Shown: positions 9,179 through 18,744, numbered from the stretch's first letter. The stretch: DNA of 64,000 bases from Propionivibrio dicarboxylicus (GCF_900099695.1 NZ_FNCY01000003.1:186001-250000), one strand, 5' to 3'. Translations and numbers: made by a program. The notes: a model not told the origin generated them from the sequence alone.

Positions 9179-10354
9179 ATGAAACGCAATCGTCTTCCTA
9201 CCCGCAAGCGCATCTCCGCCGATGCCTCCGAACTCGGCCGGATCGCCACCAGCCTCGCCGACTCCGGCGGCAAGCTCGAGGACATCTTCTGGGAGAAAAA
9301 ACTCTCCGACCTCATCTGCAAGCTGCTCGAAAGCGGCGCCGAGGACGACCTCAACGCCGCGCTCGACCGTCTCTTCGACTCGAACGCCAGCGCCCACGAC
9401 TGCCTCGCCGACGCCGTCGAGGCCGCCGCCGAATCGTGCATCCTGAGCGTCGACGGCGAAGACTACGACGTGCTGCTCTTCAACGTGCCGCTGCTCGCCT
9501 GGTCGCGCTTCTCGATCCCCTCGGGAACGATCCCGACCAGCACCCTGCAGACGCTTGGCGTCCAGCTCGGCGCCCACGTCTTCTCGGCCGACGCGCGCAT
9601 CGCGCTGACCAACTATCTGTTCAGCCCCGACCAGCTGCCGCGCAGCTTCGTCGACACCTGGCTCCTGATGCGCGAACTCGGCGCCGCGGCGATCCGCAAC
9701 GAAGCGCTGGCGCTCGACGTGACGAGCTTGCCGGAAACGAACCAGTTCCTCTCCGACACGCGCTACCTGATCGGCGCCATCGCCGTGCCGCACGGACGGC
9801 CGCTCTTCCGCTGGAATGAGAACGACCACGCGACGCGCGAAACGGCACTCAAGGAATGGACGAAGCAAGGCACTCCCTGCCTCGAACCGCTGCTTACCGG
9901 CTGCGCCTTCCAGCCGCTGCTCGCCGACGCCTACCACGCCGCCTGCCGCAACGCCGACATGGCCTCGCGCCCGTATTCGTTGCGCGCTTCCGTCGACTTC
10001 CTGCAAACGACGCTCGGCAAACCGGCCGAATCGCTGCGTGCCGTCATCGGCGCCTTCTATGACAAACGCCTGGAAGAATACCGCATCGCCTTCGGCCCGC
10101 GCGACGACGATGTCATCTATCACGGCGTCATCTGGCCGCTGCTCGGCAGTGAGGACGAGAACACCGATGTCATCAGCGACATCGAGGTGCTGCTGCGCGA
10201 GTCCGGCGTCAAGGAAATCGTCGTGCACAACCAGCAGTTCCCGTTCGAGTTCTGCGACGACTGCGGTGCGCCGCTCTATCCGAATGTCGATGGCGAACCG
10301 GTACACGCCGAACTGCCGGAGCAGAACAACGCTCCCTCGCAAACCCTGCACTAG
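9179..10354 (+). CDS. DUF2863-like conserved protein
   Basis: This 391-aa protein has no signal peptide or membrane segment. It opens with a basic stretch ([13 protein letters not shown]), is mainly an alpha/beta fold with acidic surface, and ends with a small CxxC knuckle ([22 protein letters not shown]) that could bind a metal. From memory it fits the betaproteobacterial DUF2863 family, whose function is unknown. The next gene, bioA, starts 12 bp after its stop, so it probably leads the biotin operon, but nothing in the sequence shows a role in biotin synthesis. Confidence 0.7.
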   Translation: MKRNRLPTRKRISADASELGRIATSLADSGGKLEDIFWEKKLSDLICKLLESGAEDDLNAALDRLFDSNASAHDCLADAVEAAAESCILSVDGEDYDVLLFNVPLLAWSRFSIPSGTIPTSTLQTLGVQLGAHVFSADARIALTNYLFSPDQLPRSFVDTWLLMRELGAAAIRNEALALDVTSLPETNQFLSDTRYLIGAIAVPHGRPLFRWNENDHATRETALKEWTKQGTPCLEPLLTGCAFQPLLADAYHAACRNADMASRPYSLRASVDFLQTTLGKPAESLRAVIGAFYDKRLEEYRIAFGPRDDDVIYHGVIWPLLGSEDENTDVISDIEVLLRESGVKEIVVHNQQFPFEFCDDCGAPLYPNVDGEPVHAELPEQNNAPSQTLH

Positions 10355-10366
10355 AGCGCCTCTGCC

Positions 10367-11701
10367 ATGAACAATACGGAACTGCTGCAACGCAGCCTGG
10401 CCGCCGTCTGGCATCCGTGCACCCAGATGAAACAGCACGTCAATCAGGACGCGGCGGCGCTGCCGCTGATCCCGATCGCGCGCGGCGAGGGTGCCTGGCT
10501 TTACGATTTCGACGGCAATCGCTACCTCGATGCAATCAGCTCGTGGTGGGTCAACCTCTTCGGCCACGCCAACCCGCGCATCAACGCGGCGCTGCGCGCG
10601 CAGCTCGACGAACTCGAGCATGTCATCCTCGCCGGTTTCACGCACCGGCCGGTCGTCGAACTCTCCGAACGTCTGTCGGCGTTGACCGGACACGCACTCG
10701 GCCACTGTTTCTTCGCCTCCGACGGCGCCTCGGCCACCGAGATCGCGCTGAAGATGTCCTTCCACAGCTGGCGCAACCGCGGCTTCGAGACGAAGCAGCA
10801 GTTCCTCTGTCTCGAAGGCAGCTACCACGGCGAGACCGTCGGCGCGCTGGCGGTGACCGACGTCGCCATTTTCAAGGACGCCTACGCGCCGCTGGTGCGC
10901 AGCGCCGCGACGGTGCCGACGCCCGACGCGCGACTGGCGCGAGACGGCGAGACGGCCGTCGACGTCGCCCGGCGTGCGGCAAGCGCGCTCGAACAGCATC
11001 TCGACCGCCACCACGAAACGATCGCCGCGCTGATCGTCGAACCGCTGATCCAGTGTGCCAGCGGCATGGCGATGTACGACCCCGAATACCTGCGTCTCGC
11101 CCGCGAACTCTGCAGCCGCTACAACGTGCACCTGATCTGCGACGAAATCGCCGTCGGCTGCGGCCGCACCGGCACCTTCTTCGCGCACGAACAGGCCGGC
11201 ATCCGGCCCGATTTCCTCTGCCTGTCGAAGGGCATCTCGGGCGGCTACCTGCCGCTCTCGATCGTGCTCACCACCGACAAGGTCTACCAGGCCTTCTACG
11301 ACGACGCCACGGCGCGCGGCTTCCTGCACTCGCACTCCTACACCGGCAATGCGCTGGCCTGCCGCGCCGCGCTGGCGACGCTCGACATCTTCGCCGAAGA
11401 CAAGGTCATTGCCGGAAACAAGCTGCGCGCCGAAAAGCTCGCCGCCGCGCTGGCGCCGCTCGGCGCCCGTACCGACGTCGTCCATCTGCGTCAGAAAGGC
11501 ATGATCGCCGCCTTCGACGTGCGCACTGACGATCCGGCCTTCTCACGCAAGTTCTATCGCGCCGCGCTGGCGCGTGAAGCGCTCGTGCGGCCGATCGGTA
11601 CCACCGTCTACGTCATGCCGCCGTACATCGTCAGCGACGACGAGATCGCGCACCTCGGCCAGGCCCTTGCTGGCGCCCTCGACACGACGCTCGCGGCATG
11701 A
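10367..11701 (+). CDS. bioA: Adenosylmethionine-8-amino-7-oxononanoate aminotransferase
   Basis: This 444-aa class III PLP aminotransferase opens with VWHPCTQMKQH, typical of BioA. The cofactor-binding segments are FFASDGASATEIALKMS, the Asp of LICDEIAVGCGRTG, and the Schiff-base Lys in FLCLSKGISGGYLPLS (about residue 285). It converts KAPA to DAPA with SAM as amino donor, the third step of the ring-building pathway. Its stop overlaps the bioF start (ATGA), so the two are translationally coupled. Confidence 0.96.
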   Translation: MNNTELLQRSLAAVWHPCTQMKQHVNQDAAALPLIPIARGEGAWLYDFDGNRYLDAISSWWVNLFGHANPRINAALRAQLDELEHVILAGFTHRPVVELSERLSALTGHALGHCFFASDGASATEIALKMSFHSWRNRGFETKQQFLCLEGSYHGETVGALAVTDVAIFKDAYAPLVRSAATVPTPDARLARDGETAVDVARRAASALEQHLDRHHETIAALIVEPLIQCASGMAMYDPEYLRLARELCSRYNVHLICDEIAVGCGRTGTFFAHEQAGIRPDFLCLSKGISGGYLPLSIVLTTDKVYQAFYDDATARGFLHSHSYTGNALACRAALATLDIFAEDKVIAGNKLRAEKLAAALAPLGARTDVVHLRQKGMIAAFDVRTDDPAFSRKFYRAALAREALVRPIGTTVYVMPPYIVSDDEIAHLGQALAGALDTTLAA

Positions 11702-12861
11702 TCTGGGACGAACTCAGCGAAGGGCTCGCCGGGCTCGACCGCGACGGCCTGCGTCGGCGCCGGCGCCAGCTCGCCTCGCCCTGCGGCCCGGAAGCGATCG
11801 TCGACGGACGCCGACTACTCAGCTTCTGCAGCAACGACTACCTCGGCCTCGCCAACGATCCGGCGCTGATCGAGGCGGCCGCGGCAACGGCCCGCCAGTG
11901 GGGCGTCGGCAGCGGTGCCTCGCATCTCGTCAGCGGCCACTTCGACGTCCACGAACAGCTCGAACAGCGGCTCGCCGCCTTCAGCGGCTTTGACCGGGCG
12001 CTGCTCTTCTCGACCGGCTACATGGCCAACCTCGGCATCGTCGGCGCGCTGCTCGACCGCGGCGACGCCGTCTTCGCCGACAAGCTCAACCACGCCTCGC
12101 TGATCGACGCAGCACAGCTGGCCAAGGCACAGGGCGTCACCAGCCTCCGCTACGCGCACGGCGACATCGCCGCGCTCGAGCGCCAGCTCGCCGCCAGCCC
12201 GGCCCGGCGCAAACTGATCCTCACCGACGCGGTCTTCAGCATGGACGGCGATGTCGCGCCGCTCGCCGAACTGTTCGCCCTGGCCGAGCGCTTCGACGCC
12301 TGGCTCGTCGTCGATGACGCCCACGGCTTCGGCGTGCTTGGCGAAAAAGGCCGCGGCAGCCTGTCGTATTGCGGCGTGCCCGAAAGCCCGCGCGTCATTT
12401 ACATGGGTACGCTCGGCAAGGCGGCCGGCGCGGCCGGCGCCTTCGTCGCTGCGTCCGCCGACGTCGTCGAATGGCTGATCAGCCGCGCCCGCACCTACAT
12501 CTTCACCACCGGTTCCAGCCCGATCATGGCCGGTGCGCTGCTCGCCAGCCTCGACCTGATCGAACACGGCGATGCCCGCCGCGCGCATCTGCAGGCGCTG
12601 ATCGCCCAACTGCGCGAGGGGCTGGCCGGCACGCGCTGGCAACTCCTGCCTTCGCCGACCGCGATCCAGCCGATCATCCTCGGCGACAACCACGAAGCGC
12701 TGCGCGTCGCCAACGCACTGTACGAACGCGGACTCTGGGTCCCGGCGATCCGTCCGCCGACGGTCCCCAAGGGCACTGCCCGTCTGCGCGTGTCGCTTTC
12801 GGCCGTGCACACGCCGGCACAGGTGGGGCAACTCGTCGAAGCACTCAGGGGATTGTCATGA
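11698..12861 (+). CDS. bioF: 8-amino-7-oxononanoate synthase
   Basis: This 387-aa alpha-oxoamine synthase contains FCSNDYLGLANDP, WGVGSGASHLVSGH, and VVDDAHGFGVLGEKGRG. The PLP-Lys motif is YMGTLGKAAGAAGAF (Lys about residue 240). It condenses pimeloyl-ACP or -CoA with alanine to form KAPA. Four-base overlaps at both ends, with bioA and bioH, show tight coupling in the operon. Confidence 0.96.
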   Translation: MIWDELSEGLAGLDRDGLRRRRRQLASPCGPEAIVDGRRLLSFCSNDYLGLANDPALIEAAAATARQWGVGSGASHLVSGHFDVHEQLEQRLAAFSGFDRALLFSTGYMANLGIVGALLDRGDAVFADKLNHASLIDAAQLAKAQGVTSLRYAHGDIAALERQLAASPARRKLILTDAVFSMDGDVAPLAELFALAERFDAWLVVDDAHGFGVLGEKGRGSLSYCGVPESPRVIYMGTLGKAAGAAGAFVAASADVVEWLISRARTYIFTTGSSPIMAGALLASLDLIEHGDARRAHLQALIAQLREGLAGTRWQLLPSPTAIQPIILGDNHEALRVANALYERGLWVPAIRPPTVPKGTARLRVSLSAVHTPAQVGQLVEALRGLS

Positions 12862-13634
12862 GCACTGCCGCCGAAAAACCCGGCCTGGCGCTGATCCACG
12901 GCTGGGGACTCGGGCGCGAGGCCTGGGCGCCGGTCACTGACGCACTCTCGGCCCACTATGACGTCCGTTGCATCGATCTGCCCGGCTATGGCGACGCCCC
13001 CGCCGACCCCGCCGATTTTTGCGCCACCGCCGACCGTCTTGCCGACGCCGTGCCGTCCGGCACGATCCTCTGCGGCTGGTCGCTCGGCGCGATGCTGGCG
13101 CTGCAGATGGCACACAACCGCCCGGAACGCTTCCGCGCGCTCTACCTCGTTGGCGCCACCGCCTGCTTCACACAGCAACGCGGCTGGTCGCACGGACAAT
13201 CGCCGACACTGCTGAAGATGTTCATGACGGCGGTAAAAGCCGCGCCGGCCGACACGCTGCAACGCTTCATCGCGCTGCTCAACCAGGGTGACGCGCAGGC
13301 ACGCGCCAACACCCGCACGCAACAGCGCGCCCTGCCGGCGGATCGTTTCGCCGACACCGCCAGCCTGCTGCAAGGGCTTGAGTGGTTGTGGAAATCCGAT
13401 TTGCGCACGCTGGTCGCAACGATTAGCATTCCGACGCTGCTGATCCACGGTGAGAACGATCCGCTGATGCCCCTGCCGGCTGCGCAGTGGCTCGCCGATC
13501 ACCTGCCCGACGCTCAGCTCGAAATTTTCCGCGGTGCCGCGCACGCTCCGTTCCTGAGCGCGCCCGAGCGCTTCGCCGAATTGCTGATCGATACCTGTCA
13601 TGCTCTCCGCCCCTATCAAGCAACGCGTTCGTGA
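12858..13634 (+). CDS. bioH: Pimeloyl-ACP methyl ester carboxylesterase
   Basis: This 258-aa alpha/beta hydrolase has the oxyanion-side motif LIHGWGLGREAW, the nucleophile elbow CGWSLGAML (Ser about residue 77), the acid in HGENDPLMPL, and the His in GAAHAPFLS. BioH removes the methyl group from pimeloyl-ACP methyl ester and so closes the BioC-primed route. It starts in an ATGA overlap with bioF and runs 35 bp into bioC. A general esterase is the alternative, but the context makes BioH much more likely. Confidence 0.92.
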   Translation: MSTAAEKPGLALIHGWGLGREAWAPVTDALSAHYDVRCIDLPGYGDAPADPADFCATADRLADAVPSGTILCGWSLGAMLALQMAHNRPERFRALYLVGATACFTQQRGWSHGQSPTLLKMFMTAVKAAPADTLQRFIALLNQGDAQARANTRTQQRALPADRFADTASLLQGLEWLWKSDLRTLVATISIPTLLIHGENDPLMPLPAAQWLADHLPDAQLEIFRGAAHAPFLSAPERFAELLIDTCHALRPYQATRS

Positions 13635-14370
13635 ATCCTTCGACCGGGCCGCAAGTACCTACGACGGCGCCGCCATCCTGCAGCGCCGCGTCTGCGATCG
13701 CCTGCTCGCGCACCTGACACCGCCGACCACGCCGACCCGCATCCTCGATGCCGGCTGCGGCACCGGTTACGGCGCCCGCATCCTGCGCCAGCGCTGGCCG
13801 AACGTACCGATCATCGGCGTCGACTTCGCCCCGGCGATGCTCGACGTCGCGCGTGACGCGATCGACCTCGGCTTCGCCGCCGACATCGAGAAGTTGCCGT
13901 TCTCCAACGAATACGTCGACCTCTGGTGGTCGAGCCTGAGCATCCAGTGGTGCGACGCCGCCACCGTCTTCGCCGATGCCCTCCGCGTTCTCAAGCCCGG
14001 CGGCACGCTCGCCGTCAGCACGCTCGGCCCGGAAACCTTCCACGAACTGCGCACGGCCTTCACTGGCGTCGACGCGCATCGCCACACGCTCGCCTTCGAC
14101 ACGCCCGAAGCCATCCTCACCGCCCTCGAACAGGCCGGTTTCGGCGGCATCTCGCTGCGCCGCGAGCGGCACGCCGTGCATTACCCGGACCTCAAACGCC
14201 TGTTGCGCGCGGTCAAGGACATCGGCGCCCACAACGTCGGCGAGGGCGGCCGCAGCGGCATGATGGGACGCGCCGCCTGGCAGCGCGTCGAAGCCGCCTA
14301 TGAACGCTTCCGCAGCGCCGACGGACTGCCGGCCAGCTACGACGTCATCCTCGCCACCGCCACGAAATAA
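13600..14370 (+). CDS. bioC: Malonyl-ACP O-methyltransferase
   Basis: This 256-aa SAM methyltransferase opens VRESFDRAASTYDGAAILQRRV, the BioC-type N-terminus. Motif I is ILDAGCGTGYGARILRQ (about residues 46-62); IIGVDFAPAMLDVAR and WSSLSIQWCDAATVF follow. BioC methylates malonyl-ACP to start pimeloyl chain synthesis on the fatty-acid machinery. The 35-bp overlap with bioH, the next enzyme to act on the same chain, indicates coupled translation. Confidence 0.95.
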   Translation: MLSAPIKQRVRESFDRAASTYDGAAILQRRVCDRLLAHLTPPTTPTRILDAGCGTGYGARILRQRWPNVPIIGVDFAPAMLDVARDAIDLGFAADIEKLPFSNEYVDLWWSSLSIQWCDAATVFADALRVLKPGGTLAVSTLGPETFHELRTAFTGVDAHRHTLAFDTPEAILTALEQAGFGGISLRRERHAVHYPDLKRLLRAVKDIGAHNVGEGGRSGMMGRAAWQRVEAAYERFRSADGLPASYDVILATATK

Positions 14371-14382
14371 ACGAATCGACGC

Positions 14383-15051
14383 ATGAACGCACCGAAAGAC
14401 CACGCCTGGTTCATCGCCGGCACCGACACCGAAGTCGGCAAGACCTTTTCGACGAGCGCGCTGCTGCATGTGCTGAAAAATAACGGCGTGCGCGCCCTCG
14501 GCATGAAACCGGTCGCGGCCGGCACCAACGCCGCCGGCAGCAACGACGATGTCGACGCACTGATCGCCGCCGCGGGCGTCACGGCGCCGCTCGACCTGAT
14601 CAATCCCTACCTGTTCGAACCGCCGATCGCGCCGCACATCGCGGCACAGGAAAGTGGCCGCACGATCGACTTCGACACCATCCTCGCCGCCTTCAGCCAA
14701 CTCGCGCAATTCGCCGACGTCGTACTCGTCGAGGGCGTCGGCGGGTTCTGCGTGCCGCTCGGCAGCGACTGCGACGCCGCCGATCTCGCCCAGCGCCTCG
14801 GCCTGCCGGTGATCCTCGTCGTCGGCATGCGACTCGGCTGCATCAACCATGCGCTGCTCACCCAGGAAGCGATCGCCGCACGCGGCCTGCGCCTGACCGG
14901 CTGGATCGCCAACCGCATCGATCCGGCCATGTCACGCTTCGACGAGAATCTCGCGGCGCTCGTATCGCGGCTGAAGGCGCCGCTGCTCGGCGTCATCCCG
15001 GCCAACAGCACACCGGCGGCCGCCGCCGCGCACCTGCGCCTGCCCGACTGA
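14383..15051 (+). CDS. bioD: Dethiobiotin synthetase
   Basis: This 222-aa P-loop ligase contains FIAGTDTEVGKTFSTSALL (Walker A, about residues 8-26), KPVAAG, EGVGGFCVPL and WIANRID. It uses ATP and CO2 to close the ureido ring of DAPA, forming dethiobiotin. The gene starts 12 bp after bioC and ends the operon; bioB is not in this window. It converges on the Hpt gene across a 22-bp gap. Confidence 0.96.
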   Translation: MNAPKDHAWFIAGTDTEVGKTFSTSALLHVLKNNGVRALGMKPVAAGTNAAGSNDDVDALIAAAGVTAPLDLINPYLFEPPIAPHIAAQESGRTIDFDTILAAFSQLAQFADVVLVEGVGGFCVPLGSDCDAADLAQRLGLPVILVVGMRLGCINHALLTQEAIAARGLRLTGWIANRIDPAMSRFDENLAALVSRLKAPLLGVIPANSTPAAAAAHLRLPD

Positions 15052-15073
15052 AAACGACCGGACGCCCGTCCGT

Positions 15074-15418
15074 TCAGGCGTCCGCAGCCAAAGCAGCGGC
15101 GAGCTGCCGCACGGCAACGATCAGATCCTGCGTCAGCGACTCGGCGCCTTCGATCGTGCCGCCCGCCGCCAGTTGCTCCAGCCGCGCGGCCAATTGGCGC
15201 CCGGCTTCGAACGAGAAGGTCGCCAGCAGGCTCTTGACCGTGTGCGCTTCCCGCCGCAGTTGCGCCGCCTCACGCGACGCCAGCGCGCCGGCAAGCGCCT
15301 GACAGTAGGACTCGCATTCACCGACGAACATTTCCGCCATCTCTTTGAACAGCGCCTCGTCACCGTCGAGCCGGGTCAGTGCTTCCGCCCGGTCGTAAAT
15401 TTTATCTCCCCCCGCCAT
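15074..15418 (-). CDS. Hpt-domain phosphotransfer protein
   Basis: This 114-aa all-helical protein carries the phospho-acceptor motif RREAHTVKSLLATF (His about residue 58) and has no kinase or receiver domain. It probably relays phosphate between a hybrid kinase encoded elsewhere and a receiver such as the HD-GYP regulator just upstream at 15457-16509, 38 bp away on the same strand. That partnership is inferred from adjacency only. Confidence 0.85.
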   Translation of the reverse strand: MAGGDKIYDRAEALTRLDGDEALFKEMAEMFVGECESYCQALAGALASREAAQLRREAHTVKSLLATFSFEAGRQLAARLEQLAAGGTIEGAESLTQDLIVAVRQLAAALAADA

Positions 15419-15456
15419 CCCGTTATTCTCCTGTCAATTATCACCAGGCCCAGGCA

Positions 15457-16509
15457 TCAACCGCCTTTGCCCACTTCATCACGATATTGTGCATGAATCT
15501 GCTGCACCGCGTCCCAGCGCGAGAAAAACGCATCGACGCAGGCCGGATCGAAATGTGCCGCCGACTGATCGCGGAGATAGGCCGCCGCCTCATCGAGCGA
15601 CCAGGCCGGCTTGTACGGACGTGTCGAGGTCAGCGCATCGAAAACATCCGCCACCGCGACGACCCGCCCATACAACGGAATCGCCTCGCCAACGACCCCA
15701 CAAGGATAACCGACGCCGTCAAAACGCTCGTGATGCGACACGGCAATCGTCGCTGCCGCCTGCAGGATCATCGACGCACTGCCCTTGAGCAATTCGTGGC
15801 CAATCTGCGCATGCCGCTTCATCACCTCGAATTCCTCTAGCGTCAGTCGCCCCGGCTTGAGCAGGATGTGATCGGGAATCCCGATCTTGCCGATGTCATG
15901 CATCGGCGAGGCTTGGAAGATCTGCCGGCAATCGTCGTCCGGAAGACCGAGTTCTTCGGCGATCAGGCGCGAATAATGCGCCATGCGCAGGATGTGCGCA
16001 CCGGTTTCGGGATCGCGGAATTCGGCCGCGCGCGACATGCGGATCAGCAACTCCTGCTCGCGCGCATGCACGGCTTCGGTCGCCTTGGCCACTTCCTCGG
16101 CCAGCCAGGCGGCGCGGTCGGCGAGTTTCCTGCGCCCGTTCGACAGCGCCAGCATGTTGCGCACGCGCGTCGAGAACTCGACATGATCGACCGGCTTGGT
16201 CAGGAAATCCGAGGCGCCGCGGCGCAGGGCCTCATGGCGCACGCCGCGATCGTCGCTGGCGGTGATCATCAGCACCGGCACGTCTTCCATGCCCGGCGAG
16301 GCGCGCAGGCGGGAAATGAATTCGATGCCATCCATGTCCGGCATCATGTAATCGACGACGATCAGATCCGGCGCATGGGCGAGACACCAGGCCAGCCCGT
16401 CGACAGGATCGCGAAACAGTTCGGCATGACACAGGCCCAGCTTGCCGACGAGAGCGCCGAACAAGACCCGGTTGATTTCGCTGTCATCGATGATCGCAAT
16501 CCGATTCAT
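15457..16509 (-). CDS. Response regulator with HD-GYP c-di-GMP phosphodiesterase domain
   Basis: This 350-aa protein begins with a receiver domain: IAIIDDSEINR acidic pocket, phospho-Asp in LIVVDYMMPDMDG (about residue 55), and Lys in FLTKPVDHVEF. After a coiled linker comes an HD-GYP domain: METS-like GAHILRMAHYSRL, catalytic HDIGKIGIPDHILLKPG, HHERFDGVGYP and VVAVADVFDALTSTRPYK. All catalytic residues seem present, so active c-di-GMP hydrolysis is likely. It is divergent from yciB and precedes the Hpt gene on the same strand. Confidence 0.93.
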   Translation of the reverse strand: MNRIAIIDDSEINRVLFGALVGKLGLCHAELFRDPVDGLAWCLAHAPDLIVVDYMMPDMDGIEFISRLRASPGMEDVPVLMITASDDRGVRHEALRRGASDFLTKPVDHVEFSTRVRNMLALSNGRRKLADRAAWLAEEVAKATEAVHAREQELLIRMSRAAEFRDPETGAHILRMAHYSRLIAEELGLPDDDCRQIFQASPMHDIGKIGIPDHILLKPGRLTLEEFEVMKRHAQIGHELLKGSASMILQAAATIAVSHHERFDGVGYPCGVVGEAIPLYGRVVAVADVFDALTSTRPYKPAWSLDEAAAYLRDQSAAHFDPACVDAFFSRWDAVQQIHAQYRDEVGKGG

Positions 16510-16613
16510 GCCGATGCCGATCTCCTTTATGACGAGTATATCAAAGCGGCGATTGGACACACCCGGCCTTTGCCGCCATAATCCGCTCACCGTTCGCACC
16601 ACCCGGCTTCCCG

Positions 16614-17156
16614 ATGAAATTCCTCTTCGACCTTTTCCCGGTTCTCCTGTTTTTCGCCGCATTCAAGTTCGGTGACATCTTCGTCGCTACCGGCGTTGCC
16701 ATGGCCGCGACGGTCGCCCAGATCGGCTGGACCTGGTTCCGCCACCGCCGCGTCGACGGCATGCTCTGGGCCAGCCTTGCGATCATCACCGTCTTCGGCA
16801 GCGCGACGCTGCTGCTGCACGACGAAACCTTCATCAAATGGAAGCCGACGGTGCTCTACTGGACGCTCGCGCTCGGCCTCGCCGGCAGCCGCCTGTTCTT
16901 CCGCAAGAACCTGATCCGCACAGTCCTCGGCGAACAGATCACCCTCCCCGACCCGGTCTGGGAGAAGCTCAACGCCGCCTGGATCGGCTTTTTCGTTTTC
17001 ATGGGCATCGCCAACCTGACGGTCGCCTTTGCGCTCGGGCTCTCGACCGATGCCTGGGTCAACTTCAAACTGTTCGGCGGCATGGGCCTGATGCTCGTCT
17101 TCGCGCTGGCGCAGGGTCTCATGCTCTCGAAATATATCGACGAGGAGAAAAAATAA
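16614..17156 (+). CDS. yciB: Inner-membrane septation protein A (YciB/IspZ)
   Basis: This 180-aa integral membrane protein has about five hydrophobic segments and the family opening [40 protein letters not shown] and the terminal YIDEEKK are also typical. YciB is linked to cell-envelope synthesis and septation in enterics. It is the first gene of a compact unit: its stop and the ATG of the next gene share one base (TAATG). Confidence 0.93.
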   Translation: MKFLFDLFPVLLFFAAFKFGDIFVATGVAMAATVAQIGWTWFRHRRVDGMLWASLAIITVFGSATLLLHDETFIKWKPTVLYWTLALGLAGSRLFFRKNLIRTVLGEQITLPDPVWEKLNAAWIGFFVFMGIANLTVAFALGLSTDAWVNFKLFGGMGLMLVFALAQGLMLSKYIDEEKK

Positions 17157-17458
17157 TGTTTTACATGATCATCGGAGAAGATCGCCCCGGTTCGCTCGAC
17201 GCCCGTCTGGCCGCCCGTCCGGCGCACATCGAGCGGTTGCAGGCGCTGGTGGCCGAAGGCCGGATGCTGCTGGCCGGCCCGTGTCCGGCGATCGACGCGC
17301 TCGATCCCGGCCCCGCCGGCTTCACCGGCAGCCTGATCGTCGCCGAATTTCCGTCGCTGGAAGCCGCTCAGCGCTGGGCCGATGCCGATCCCTACGTTGC
17401 CGCCGGCGTCTACGAACGCGTCACCGTCAAGCCGTTCAAGAAGGTCCTGCCGGCATGA
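17156..17458 (+). CDS. yciI: YciI-family protein
   Basis: This 100-aa protein has the ferredoxin-like YciI fold: [20 protein letters not shown], a conserved His in [15 protein letters not shown], and the GPCPAID and [12 protein letters not shown] segments. The His-Asp pair is thought to be catalytic in the family, but the substrate is unknown. It overlaps yciB by one base and the next gene by four bases, so all three are translated together. Confidence 0.9.
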   Translation: MFYMIIGEDRPGSLDARLAARPAHIERLQALVAEGRMLLAGPCPAIDALDPGPAGFTGSLIVAEFPSLEAAQRWADADPYVAAGVYERVTVKPFKKVLPA

Positions 17459-17727
17459 CCCAGGCGCCGGATACCGAAGCGCTGCTGCGCGAACGGCTGG
17501 CGGCGCTGGCGCCACGGTCGATCGAGATCGCCGACGATTCGGCCGCGCACGCCGGTCACGGCAGTGCCGGCAAGGGCGGGCATTACCGCCTGCGCATCGT
17601 TTCCGAGGCATTCGCCGGCAAACCGAGACTGGCGCGGCACCGCCTCGTCTTCGACGCGCTCGGCGACCTGATGCACGCCCGCATCCATGCGCTCGTCATC
17701 GACGCGAAATCGCCGGAAGAAGCCTGA
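17455..17727 (+). CDS. bolA: BolA-family protein
   Basis: This 90-aa protein has the class II KH-like BolA fold. The family segments are [40 protein letters not shown] and the terminal [12 protein letters not shown]. The His in RLARHRLV and the upstream His are candidate ligands for a shared Fe-S cluster with a monothiol glutaredoxin, which is not present here. It starts in an ATGA overlap with yciI and precedes the parvulin gene. Confidence 0.93.
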   Translation: MTQAPDTEALLRERLAALAPRSIEIADDSAAHAGHGSAGKGGHYRLRIVSEAFAGKPRLARHRLVFDALGDLMHARIHALVIDAKSPEEA

Positions 17728-17813
17728 CCCCTCTGTTTATCCCATTTACTCCGACGCGAAGAACTCCTATCCTAGACGTTTTTCACCCGCTCGGTCAGAC
17801 CCAAGGATCTCAC

Positions 17814-18599
17814 ATGCAAAAATTCACGAAACATGCGGCCGCCCTGCTCGTCGGCGCGATGATGTCGGCCCCCCTGCTGGCGGCAGGCAACACCTTCGTC
17901 ACCGTCAACGGTTCCCCCGTTTCGCAAACCATGGCCAATGTCTTCATTGCCGAGCAGAAGGCGCAAGGCGCCCCCGACTCGCCCGAAGTCAAGGATGCCG
18001 TACGCGAGGAACTGATCCGCCGCGAACTCCTGATGCAGGAAGCCAAGAAAGCCGGCCTCGACAAGAAGGCCGACATCGTCGCCCAGGCCGAGGCCGTGCG
18101 CCAGTCGATCATCATCCGCGCCTACGTGCAGGAATATGCGCGCAAGAATCCGATCGGCGACGCCCAACTCAAGTCGCAGTATGACGCCATCAAGGCGCAG
18201 CTCGGCAGCACGGAATACAAGGCGCGCCACATCCTCGTCAAGGAAGAGGCCGAAGCCAAGACGATCATCGACAACCTCAAGAAGGGCGCCAAGTTCGACG
18301 AACTGGCCAAGCAATCGATCGATCCGGGTTCGAAGGACAGCGGCGGCGACCTCGGCTGGTCGAGTGCCAACAACTTCGTCAAGCCGTTCGCCGACGCGCT
18401 GACCAGCCTGAGCAACGGCAAGTACACCGAAACCCCGGTCAAGTCGGAATTCGGCTTCCACGTCATCCTGCTCGACGAGACGCGTCCGCTCGCCGTCCCG
18501 CCGTTCGACGAACTCAAGCCGCGCCTGCTGCAGCAAGCCCAGTCGCAACAGATCAGCAAGATGGTCGAAGACCTGCGCGCCAAGGCCAAGGTCCAGTAA
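17814..18599 (+). CDS. Periplasmic parvulin-type peptidyl-prolyl cis-trans isomerase
   Basis: This 261-aa protein has a signal peptide (LLVGAMMSAPLLAAG, cleavage near residue 24) and an N-terminal helical SurA/PrsA-like region. The parvulin domain (about 135-230) contains KARHILVKEEAEA, SKDSGGDLGWSSA and VKSEFGFHVILLDETR. It should assist folding of outer-membrane or periplasmic proteins. It lies 86 bp after bolA and ends in a strong terminator. An N-terminal start upstream is not needed, since this ATG gives a proper signal peptide. Confidence 0.93.
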   Translation: MQKFTKHAAALLVGAMMSAPLLAAGNTFVTVNGSPVSQTMANVFIAEQKAQGAPDSPEVKDAVREELIRRELLMQEAKKAGLDKKADIVAQAEAVRQSIIIRAYVQEYARKNPIGDAQLKSQYDAIKAQLGSTEYKARHILVKEEAEAKTIIDNLKKGAKFDELAKQSIDPGSKDSGGDLGWSSANNFVKPFADALTSLSNGKYTETPVKSEFGFHVILLDETRPLAVPPFDELKPRLLQQAQSQQISKMVEDLRAKAKVQ

Positions 18600-18618
18600 G
18601 CCAACAGCACCGACAGAG

Positions 18619-18656
18619 CGCCGGGACGGTCATGCGACCCTCCCGGCGTTTTTTTT
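18619..18656 (+). terminator. Rho-independent terminator of the parvulin gene
   Basis: The stem CGCCGGGA (18619-18626) pairs with TCCCGGCG (18641-18648), with further pairing inside (GGTC/GACC), and is followed by eight T. Confidence 0.9.
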
Positions 18657-18683
18657 GCCTGTCGGCCGCCGCCCGTCCGGCCA

Positions 18684-18729
18684 AGAGCCTATTTCGGCAG
18701 GGATCGTGGGCCGCGCCGAAATAGGCTCT
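18684..18729. repeat. Perfect 15-bp inverted repeat with 16-nt spacer
   Basis: AGAGCCTATTTCGGC at 18684-18698 is exactly inverted at 18715-18729. There is no T run on either strand, and a normal terminator already sits 28 bp upstream. It lies between convergent genes, near the 3' end of the AddB-like gene. It could be a REP-type palindrome, a protein-binding site or a factor-dependent terminator. Confidence 0.8.
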
Positions 18730-18744
18730 AAATTCCCGCCGGCA

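Noticed and set aside
9152..11485. A 777-residue open frame antisense to the DUF2863-like gene and bioA
   Set aside because: It is composition-driven, has no motif, and lies opposite two well-supported genes.
15059..15084. An 8-bp hairpin between bioD and the Hpt gene as a bidirectional terminator
   Set aside because: It overlaps the Hpt stop codon and is followed by only a weak T tract, so it was not counted as a feature.
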